DNA from: a virus
Direction: 5' to 3' (one strand)
Length of the DNA: 64,000 nucleotides
Virus record (IMG/VR): IMGVR_UViG_3300011113_000642
Coordinates: 30,855 to 94,854 of that record
The notes under the pieces are model-generated. The model ran no database searches and was not told where the DNA came from. It saw only the letters and a program-made list of their open reading frames with translations. Each line of letters opens with the position of its first letter. The first letter of the stretch is position 1. Positions 58,739 through 64,000 of this stretch are shown here, in pieces. The position numbers and the translations under genes are program-made.

Positions 58739-58811
58739 TCCTCTGTAGCTCAGTAGGTAGAGCGGGAAGCTGTTAACTTCCATGTCACTGGTTCGATTCC
58801 AGTCGGAGGAG
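58739..58811 (+). tRNA. tRNA-Asn (GTT)
   Basis: Full cloverleaf of 73 bases: acceptor TCCTCTG / CGGAGGA with one G-T pair, D arm GCTC...GAGC, anticodon stem GGAAG / CTTCC with loop CTGTTAA (anticodon GTT), T arm ACTGG-TTCGATT-CCAGT. CCA is not encoded. Starts eight bases after the reductase stop. Asn is a very frequent residue in the fibre and glycan genes. Confidence 0.96.
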
Positions 58812-58819
58812 TATAAATA
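58812..58819 (+). promoter_or_regulatory. TATAAATA between tRNA-Asn and its terminator
   Basis: Exact late octamer immediately after the tRNA, with a terminator starting one base later; a transcript from it would start inside the terminator. Function doubtful. Confidence 0.25.
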
Positions 58820-58851
58820 AAAAATTTCACCCAAAAGGTGAAATTTTTTTT
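58820..58851 (+). terminator. Intrinsic terminator after tRNA-Asn
   Basis: Stem AAAATTTCACC / GGTGAAATTTT with a five-base loop, followed by a T run (eight T). Ends the dNTP/tRNA transcript. The A-run side could also work for the opposite strand. Confidence 0.9.
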
Positions 58852-58862
58852 CATAAATATTT

Positions 58863-58955
58863 TTGTCAGGGATGGTGGGTTAGTTCCACGTAATCTTTTT
58901 GGAGTTCTTCGAAGTAGTCTCCATCGTATTACTAAGGAACGACCATCTCTGGCAA
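58863..58955 (+). ncRNA. Candidate structured RNA (about 93 bases)
   Basis: No coding frame. A 14-pair outer helix joins 58863-58876 (TTGTCAGGGATGGT) to 58942-58955 (ACCATCTCTGGCAA) with two G-U pairs; inside are GTTCC / GGAAC (58883-58887 with 58936-58940), GTAAT / ATTAC (58890-58894 with 58928-58932) and GGAG / CTCC (58901-58904 with 58919-58922). Four nested helices in a 159-base gap otherwise without genes. Could be a small RNA, a cis element for the resolvase, or a processed tail of the tRNA transcript; it is not a tRNA. Orientation uncertain. Confidence 0.5.
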
Positions 58956-58958
58956 CGG

Positions 58959-58966
58959 TATAAATA
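58959..58966 (+). promoter_or_regulatory. Late promoter box before the resolvase gene
   Basis: Exact TATAAATA three bases before an ATG at 58970. The start of transcription should be near 58972, inside that ATG, so the usable start is the next in-frame ATG at 58979. Confidence 0.6.
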
Positions 58967-58978
58967 ATTATGTTCACC

Positions 58979-59518
58979 ATGTTAGTCGGCATTGATTATT
59001 CTATAACCAGCCCAGCAATCTGTCTTTTTGATGAAAAGCGAGAATTTTCTTTCTCCAATTGCTCTTTTTACTTTTTAACGAATACTAAAAAGTATGCCAC
59101 AAAAATTGCTCCAAATATTAATGGAGAGGGTTTTGAGGAGTATGCCTACGATACTGAAAGATTTGATACAATTTCAGAGTGGGCTGCAAATTTGTGTATT
59201 GGAGCTGCAGACGTAGCAATTGAGGGCTACGCATACGGGGCACATGGCAAAATTTTTAATTTAGCCGAGAACTGTGGAATTTTGAAATACAAGCTCCATA
59301 AGCTCGCCGTTCCCGTGACGGTCGTGGAGCCCTCCCGCGTCAAGAAACTCGCCACAGGCAAAGGTAACGCTGATAAACAGGCAATGTATGAAGCCTTCAA
59401 GACCGAGACGGGAATAGATTTAGTTCAAATTTTTGAGCAAAAATCTTTAAATAATCCGGTCACGGATATTATCGACAGTTACTATATTTTAAAACATTTG
59501 GTCCAAGCAAAAATTTAA
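58979..59518 (+). CDS. RuvC-like Holliday junction resolvase
   Basis: 179 residues from ATG 58979; the in-frame ATG at 58970 lies at or before the predicted transcript start. MLVGIDYSITSPAICLFD carries the first catalytic Asp (GIDxS), ADVAIEGYAYGA the Glu, and PVTDIIDSYYI the late Asp pair of the RNase H-like RuvC fold. T4 uses gp49 (endonuclease VII) for this job, so this resolvase may replace or complement it. Its stop shares TTAA with the leftward zinc-ribbon gene. Confidence 0.85.
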   Translation: MLVGIDYSITSPAICLFDEKREFSFSNCSFYFLTNTKKYATKIAPNINGEGFEEYAYDTERFDTISEWAANLCIGAADVAIEGYAYGAHGKIFNLAENCGILKYKLHKLAVPVTVVEPSRVKKLATGKGNADKQAMYEAFKTETGIDLVQIFEQKSLNNPVTDIIDSYYILKHLVQAKI

Positions 59519-59820
59519 CGGACAACTCTTCCAGCATTCATTCTGGCACTGTGATCCAATTTTTCATGGAATCGCTTTGGTACTTGACCACTGCTTTTAA
59601 TTTTGTCAATAACCTCTTTAAATTGGCTACCTACAACTTTTTGAGGAGTCAAAGTTGCATCCATTGCAAGAGATGGGGTGCTAGCACCCCAATCACGAAT
59701 AATCTTTTTCTTTTTGCACTTGGGGCAAGGCTTTTTTAAAGGCTCATCTCTATTTGAGAGGCTTAACATTTCATCAAATGTATGTTCACATTTTTCACAT
59801 TTAAAAGCATAATTAGGCAT
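59515..59820 (-). CDS. FmdB-type zinc-ribbon protein
   Basis: 101 residues. MPNYAFKCEKCEHTFDEMLS and PCPKCKKKKIIRDWGA form the FmdB/CxxC-CxxC zinc ribbon (two Cys pairs), then a helical tail (QFKEVIDKIKSSGQVPKRFHEKLDH). Such short ribbons are regulatory or nucleic-acid binding; they are common in T4-like marine phages. Overlaps the HNH gene by eight bases. Confidence 0.8.
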   Translation of the reverse strand: MPNYAFKCEKCEHTFDEMLSLSNRDEPLKKPCPKCKKKKIIRDWGASTPSLAMDATLTPQKVVGSQFKEVIDKIKSSGQVPKRFHEKLDHSARMNAGRVVR

Positions 59821-60310
59821 TTTTGTTTCTCTTAAAAGTAATTAGCATGTGATCAAACAAGAATCCATAAGAAGGCTCTTTTGGTTTATTTTTAATTTCC
59901 ATTTTGGCTTCTTTGGGAGTCCTATTGCCTTTAGACAAATTGCAAGGTTTACATGCAGCAACCATGTTTGTCCATGTCGATCCACCACCACGACAACGAG
60001 GTACAATATGATCTATTGTGGCAGTTTTATCGCAAAGATCTTTGCCACAATATTGGCAAACATATTGATCCCGGTGAAATACATTTCTACGGGTCGGAGG
60101 AACCTTTTTAAAAGGTAGTTTGACGTAATATTTAAGAATTAAAATTTTAGGAATTTTAACAATTTTTGATACTGAAATCAATTCATAAAATTCTGGACTT
60201 GTTTCATCAATCCAAACTTTATCATTTGACATTAACTTAAAAGCTTTGCCGACAGTGATAATATTCAGGGGGGTATTGTCTTGGTTGAGCAAGAGTACTT
60301 GCTTTTTCAT
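59813..60310 (-). CDS. HNH endonuclease
   Basis: 165 residues from the ATG at 60310; VLLLNQDNTPLNIITVGKAFKL is the usual start region of this family. A longer frame reaches 60352 but would share CATG with the opposite gene and lie upstream of the late box CATAAATA (60321-60328). RNVFHRDQYVCQYCGK, TIDHIVPRCRGGGSTWTNMVAACKPCN hold the Cys4 zinc site and the DHIVPR catalytic His. Free-standing HNH: homing or packaging-associated nuclease. Confidence 0.88.
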   Translation of the reverse strand: MKKQVLLLNQDNTPLNIITVGKAFKLMSNDKVWIDETSPEFYELISVSKIVKIPKILILKYYVKLPFKKVPPTRRNVFHRDQYVCQYCGKDLCDKTATIDHIVPRCRGGGSTWTNMVAACKPCNLSKGNRTPKEAKMEIKNKPKEPSYGFLFDHMLITFKRNKNA

Positions 60311-60320
60311 ACCTTTTAAG

Positions 60321-60328
60321 TATTTATG
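60321..60328 (-). promoter_or_regulatory. Late promoter box for the HNH gene
   Basis: CATAAATACTT on the minus strand, extending the match to the T4 late consensus beyond the octamer; AAAAGG and the ATG at 60310 follow. Confidence 0.5.
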
Positions 60329-60332
60329 AAAA

Positions 60333-60340
60333 TCTAAATA
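60333..60340 (+). promoter_or_regulatory. Late promoter box for the gene at 60351
   Basis: TCTAAATA, ten bases before the ATG at 60351; predicted leader of about five bases. Back to back with the HNH late box, five bases away. Confidence 0.45.
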
Positions 60341-60350
60341 TTTTACAGCC

Positions 60351-62018
60351 ATGGATAATAAAAACGATAGAAAATTTTATTGGGAAGTTAAAGATTTTAT
60401 GACTTCACGGAATACACATAACCCTATTCCGTCATACACACCAAAACCAAGTATTGCTGACCAAGCAAAAATAATTTTGGAAAAGAAACAGAATCTTCCA
60501 TCAAAGCCTTTGGAAGTTAATAATACCATAATGAATGCTGCTTGTCAAGTAATTGGTAGGCACCAAAAACAAGAATCCGGCTACGACCCTAAATCTCAGG
60601 CTTTTAGTAAAAATAGTGATGTTAATAGTTTTAGAGGAATGAATGAGGGATATTGGGAAGATTTTAAAGCAGGGTTAGCAGAAGTGGGTAACTTTAAAAC
60701 AAATATTATTGGAAAAGGTCAAGGAGCTGGGAGTTATAATGCAATGCTTCCAATGACAGCAGACGAGTCTAGACAAAAAGCTTCTTTAAGGCGAGCAGGG
60801 CAAGCATTAAATTTAAATGCACGACAATTAAATTTACAACAAGTGGCAAATCCGGGATTGGTAAAACAATCTGATGTTACTAATTTACTTTCTCAAAAAA
60901 CATCTTCTGGTGTAAATTTGCTTGGTGATGCTGATCGCCAAAAAGCAAATGATTTATTTGGTAACTTAGTTGCACAAGAGTTTGAAGATAAAAAGAGTAC
61001 TTCGACAGCAATTGCCGGTGTTGATACAGAAGGGCCACCCTCCAGTTTAAGTGGCTCTCCAACAACTACTGGAGCTTTTGGTATGTCAACACCATCTTTT
61101 GGTGGTGATGTCAGCGATAAAACAAAAGGTTTACTTGCATCTATGGATGCCAAAAAAGTCAGCACAGCTTCTCCTACACCAACAAATGCTGGAGATATTG
61201 ATAAATCGCAAAATTTGAAAAAAGAAAAACGCCGACAACAAACAGCAGAAAGATTGGGAAGAGATCTTGAAAGATTGAGAGGTAAAGATGTTTCTCAATT
61301 AACCGATCTCGAAAAAGTAAAGTTAAGACTTGCACAAGAGCGATTATCTTCTGATTCAGAAATGGCAGAAAGAGTAAAAAAATTAACTGCTCGCGGTGGG
61401 CCTGTACCTCAAGGGCCGACTCCCAGCGGTGGTAATTTAGGTGATGACGAAGATTTAGTTGGCAGAACTTTAAATTTAACGAAAGATCAAACACAAATAG
61501 CCAGAGCAAGAAGAGTGGATGCTGCAGACAGTGATGAACGTATTTCTGGCTCATCTATGTCTTATGGACAATTTCACAATTTAACTGGTCGTAAATATGA
61601 TGCTTTTAGTGATTTGGATCGTAAAATTGTCATTAATATGGCTGGCGGGGGAAAATTAACTCCAGGAAATTATAATCCAAATCAAATGAGTCAAGGTGAA
61701 GCAGGATTTATGACTGGAGCAAATTATGCGTTTAGAGCAAATGAAAGAGAACGTACAGCTAATGCGGCAGCATTTAGACAACAAGATGCAGCAGCAAAAC
61801 AACAGGAACTAGAAAATACACCAGAATATAAAGAAGCTCAAAGAAAACAAGCAGCCCAAAATAGAGCTAATTTAGAAGCAGAAGTTGAGGGAGATCTTGC
61901 TAAAGAATATGGTGTAGACACTGAAACAATAAGAAGAGCTAGAACTGCGGGTGTAAATCCAAGAGATTTAGCAAATCAATCACAACAATCAAGACCAAGC
62001 CCAATGCAACAAACTTAA
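60351..62018 (+). CDS. Large low-complexity probable virion protein (555 aa)
   Basis: 555 residues, unrecognised. FYWEVKDFMTSRNTHNPIPSYTPKPS at the start, then Gln/Asn/Ser/Ala-rich sequence, a Gly/Ser/Pro/Thr linker near 225-275, a basic coiled-coil (KKEKRRQQTAERLGRDLERLRGK near 290), and an Ala/Gln/Arg-rich C-terminus. RKFYW-like opening and disorder resemble internal head or ejected proteins. It has its own late-type promoter and is followed by another giant low-complexity gene. Confidence 0.65.
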   Translation: MDNKNDRKFYWEVKDFMTSRNTHNPIPSYTPKPSIADQAKIILEKKQNLPSKPLEVNNTIMNAACQVIGRHQKQESGYDPKSQAFSKNSDVNSFRGMNEGYWEDFKAGLAEVGNFKTNIIGKGQGAGSYNAMLPMTADESRQKASLRRAGQALNLNARQLNLQQVANPGLVKQSDVTNLLSQKTSSGVNLLGDADRQKANDLFGNLVAQEFEDKKSTSTAIAGVDTEGPPSSLSGSPTTTGAFGMSTPSFGGDVSDKTKGLLASMDAKKVSTASPTPTNAGDIDKSQNLKKEKRRQQTAERLGRDLERLRGKDVSQLTDLEKVKLRLAQERLSSDSEMAERVKKLTARGGPVPQGPTPSGGNLGDDEDLVGRTLNLTKDQTQIARARRVDAADSDERISGSSMSYGQFHNLTGRKYDAFSDLDRKIVINMAGGGKLTPGNYNPNQMSQGEAGFMTGANYAFRANERERTANAAAFRQQDAAAKQQELENTPEYKEAQRKQAAQNRANLEAEVEGDLAKEYGVDTETIRRARTAGVNPRDLANQSQQSRPSPMQQT

Positions 62019-62061
62019 TCTGTTGTAAACAGGCTACTCGGTAAATAATTTATAATTTTTG

Positions 62062-62069
62062 GATAAATA
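62062..62069 (+). promoter_or_regulatory. Late promoter box before the giant Ala/Pro-rich gene
   Basis: GATAAATA, 17 bases before the ATG at 62087, with AAAGAG as ribosome site. Confidence 0.5.
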
Positions 62070-62086
62070 ACTAAAGAGCAATAATT

Positions 62087-64000
62087 ATGGCAAGATCTTT
62101 ACATCCACTAGTTCATAGTTTACTAGAACAAAGATATCAACAAAATTTAGTAAATGAAAATATTGCTTCTGATGCCTGGGAAGGTGTAAAAAGTGGATGG
62201 GGTAAGTTTAGAGGTGCGTGGGAAAAGAAACGAGAAGAATTGGGACAACAATTACAAGATGTAGCCACAGAAACAGGGTTTGCAGATTTTGCTGCAGAAT
62301 ATATTCCTGGTGTTGCTGGAATGGCCGTAGTAGAAGTTCCCCTCGCAAAACAAGATCCAAAAGCATATGATAAAGCCAGATCAGAATTGGCAATGGAATT
62401 GGTTAAAGCAAAAAAACAAGCATTTGATAATAAAGAAACCGGTGTTTCTGAAACTGATATTTTAAGTAGAGCTGTTGCAAATAAACCGGAACTTGCAAAA
62501 ATATTAACCAAAGACGAATATGAAAGTTTGTCTGGTGGGAGCATATCAAATCCTTTACAAATAAATGTAAAGAAAGTAGATGAAAAAGGTAAAGAATCTG
62601 AAACTCCTGCTGTTGTTATGCAAAAATGGTCTGGAATGGATCCAGGAGCAGAAATTCTTTATAGAACTCTTCGTGGAGCCGAAGAAAGCTTATTAACACC
62701 AGAAGGAATAGCAACCGGAGCAGCGTTTGGTGCTGCATTTAAAACTGCCGGTGCAGCCGCTGCTGCTGCTGGTAAAGCAATAGCACCAAAATTAGCACCA
62801 AAAGCGGTTGCTGCTGCTGCTGAAATATTGCCAGGTGCTGCTCGCGCAAGAGGAGCTGAAGAACTAGGTGCTGCTGTTGGTCAACGGGCCGTAGATATTG
62901 CAGGATTGGGTTTGCTAGGATATTCTGGAATAAAAGCCGGTTCTGAAGGTAAACTACCAGAATTTGTTGGTGGTGTTGCAGGTGGTGTCTTACCATTCTC
63001 GGTAGGCGCAAAGGGAGTAGAGTTGGGTGGCAAAGGAGTAAAGGCCGCAACTGCCCCAGAATTAAATGTTATGGGCGAACCATTAAAGCCCGTTCAACAA
63101 CAACCAACAAAATTTCCAGAACCTGAGTGGGTTGGTAAAAAATATCCAGAATTTGTTGCACCCGAAGGAAAAGCTCAAACGTCTGCAAAACCAAGCGAGG
63201 TAAGTGTTTCTCCAAAACCAGCTGAACCATCTGCAAAACCAGAAACACCAAAAGAAACTATTGGTTATGGTGAATTTAAAGCGGTCCCAGAAACTTTACG
63301 TGATTTGGCAACAGCGAGACAAGAGGGGCGCGGAACATGGACTCCCGGTTCCAAGCCTCAAACATTGTATAAATTACAGCCTTCTATATGGAAATTTGGT
63401 GAACAACCAACTGGTCCAAAAATGGGTGAATATTTTGAAGTGCAACCAACTTCTAAACAAGCCCAATCAATTTATGGTTTAGAAACACCAGAAGTATCCG
63501 ATTTTGATGCAAAATTTTTTCCTTATGGTAAACCGGCTGGTTTTGGTAAAGTAGTTGTAAAACCAGTTGGACTACCAAGACCACAAACCAGTGGAATGCC
63601 ACAAACAACAAAAGCAACAACAGCAGAAAAAGCAAAAGCAGTAGCAGCCGGTGTTGCTGGTTTGTTGGGATTAGAGGGCCCAGAGTTTGTTACAAGACAA
63701 GCTCCAGTAAAACCAGAGATTGTTGCAGTTTCAAGAGCACCTAAAGCAACCGAGGCTGCACCAGAAGTAGTTGTCGGGGAGCCCGTTGCAAAAGAAACAA
63801 CAACTGCTGAACCATCGAAAGTAAAAGTAACTCGTAAAGCACCAAAAGTAGGTAAAGAAACAAAAGTACCAGAAGCAGGTAAAGCACCTGCTCAAGCACC
63901 TGCTCAAGCACCTGCTCAAGCACCTCCTCAAGCACCTGCTCAAGCACCTGCTCAAGCACCTGCTCAAGCACCTCCTCAAGCACCTGCTCAAGCACCTGCT
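62087..64000 (+). CDS. Giant Ala/Gly/Pro-rich probable virion protein, 5' part
   Basis: Open from ATG 62087 to the window end: 638 residues and no stop. RSLHPLVHSLLEQRYQQNLV is an N-terminal helix; about 205-330 is Ala/Gly-rich and hydrophobic (long helices that could insert in membranes, e.g. ATGAAFGAAFKTAGAAAAAA); a Pro/Lys/Glu linker follows (from about 335), and from residue 600 an APAQ tandem repeat. The layout echoes the 236-residue protein at 9158 (helix, Gly/Ala-rich membrane-like middle, charged end). Likely late, packaged or ejected. Function unknown. Confidence 0.7.
   Translation, partial: MARSLHPLVHSLLEQRYQQNLVNENIASDAWEGVKSGWGKFRGAWEKKREELGQQLQDVATETGFADFAAEYIPGVAGMAVVEVPLAKQDPKAYDKARSELAMELVKAKKQAFDNKETGVSETDILSRAVANKPELAKILTKDEYESLSGGSISNPLQINVKKVDEKGKESETPAVVMQKWSGMDPGAEILYRTLRGAEESLLTPEGIATGAAFGAAFKTAGAAAAAAGKAIAPKLAPKAVAAAAEILPGAARARGAEELGAAVGQRAVDIAGLGLLGYSGIKAGSEGKLPEFVGGVAGGVLPFSVGAKGVELGGKGVKAATAPELNVMGEPLKPVQQQPTKFPEPEWVGKKYPEFVAPEGKAQTSAKPSEVSVSPKPAEPSAKPETPKETIGYGEFKAVPETLRDLATARQEGRGTWTPGSKPQTLYKLQPSIWKFGEQPTGPKMGEYFEVQPTSKQAQSIYGLETPEVSDFDAKFFPYGKPAGFGKVVVKPVGLPRPQTSGMPQTTKATTAEKAKAVAAGVAGLLGLEGPEFVTRQAPVKPEIVAVSRAPKATEAAPEVVVGEPVAKETTTAEPSKVKVTRKAPKVGKETKVPEAGKAPAQAPAQAPAQAPPQAPAQAPAQAPAQAPPQAPAQAPA
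63884..64000 (+). repeat. 12-base tandem repeat (APAQ), higher-order 48-base period
   Basis: GCACCTGCTCAA repeated 9.75 times to the window end, coding Ala-Pro-Ala-Gln. Every fourth unit has CCT for GCT (APPQ), at 63920 and 63968, giving a 48-base super-repeat; it probably continues past the window. Confidence 0.95.

Noticed and set aside
58863-58955. A second or degenerate tRNA after tRNA-Asn
   Set aside because: No D or T arm and no anticodon stem of the right size; the helices nest as a long hairpin instead.
63731-63995. Leftward Leu/Glu/Val or Arg/Cys-rich frames opposite the APAQ repeat
   Set aside because: Shadows of the 12-base repeat on the opposite strand.
1-64000. Cyanophage-type photosynthesis genes, integrase or attachment sites, insertion sequences
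   Set aside because: None seen; the window is that of a lytic T4-like phage.

Overview
The window is part of the genome of a T4-like myovirus (class Caudoviricetes), AT-rich and very compact. It shows the T4 core nearly complete: neck gp13-gp14-gp15, terminase gp16-gp17, sheath gp18, tube gp19 (three family members), portal gp20, prohead protease gp21, scaffold gp22, major capsid gp23, the late sigma factor gp55, recombination nucleases gp46/gp47, clamp and loader gp45/gp44/gp62, RegA, DNA polymerase gp43, UvsX/UvsY/UvsW, helicase gp41 and primase gp61. No photosynthesis genes are present. The nucleotide genes (B12-dependent class II ribonucleotide reductase, ThyX, dUTPase) and a phage-encoded PEP-CTERM-like protein suggest an aquatic Gram-negative host that makes or takes up cobalamin and may have an exosortase; the host cannot be named from this window.

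Layout. 1-12.4 kb: rightward virion morphogenesis genes ending in a strong hairpin terminator after gp23. 12.5-15.7 kb: a third tube-like protein, then leftward LSm/Hfq-like protein, uvsW and uvsY. 15.7-27.6 kb: a 14-gene glycan island holding seven likely glycosyltransferases (including GT11 fucosyltransferase-like and GT6 ABO-like enzymes), GDP-mannose 4,6-dehydratase and a paralogue without the catalytic Glu, a GalE-like epimerase, two FkbM-type methyltransferases and one C-methyltransferase-like protein. 27.6-33.7 kb: gp55, gp47, gp46, a tiny basic protein, gp45, gp44, gp62, regA. 33.7-46.1 kb: a GT2 glycosyltransferase, then tail-fibre/adhesin genes rich in collagen-like Gly-X-Y repeats, LamG-like domains and adhesin-head-like repeats, with a GC-richer insert at about 42.1-43.5 kb. 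46.1-48.8 kb: dUTPase, then a leftward set of four membrane or anchored proteins. 48.8-58.8 kb: DNA replication and dNTP synthesis, ending in tRNA-Asn. 58.8-64 kb: a candidate structured RNA, RuvC-like resolvase, leftward zinc-ribbon and HNH proteins, and two large low-complexity proteins, the last cut by the window edge inside a 12-base tandem repeat.

How it works together. Two promoter classes can be read. Sigma70-type promoters (TTGACA- or TTGGACA-like, 16-17 bases, TATAAT-like) precede gp55, dut, gp41, uvsY, a DUF1599 gene and a small gene, and in most of these the -10 box ends exactly six bases before the start codon, which predicts leaderless mRNAs. An octamer matching the T4 late promoter (TATAAATA, with C/G variants) precedes gp18, gp22, gp23, the fibre genes and others, and would be read by gp55-RNA polymerase. 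The glycan island probably builds or modifies a fucosylated, methylated sugar on virion fibres or on the host envelope.
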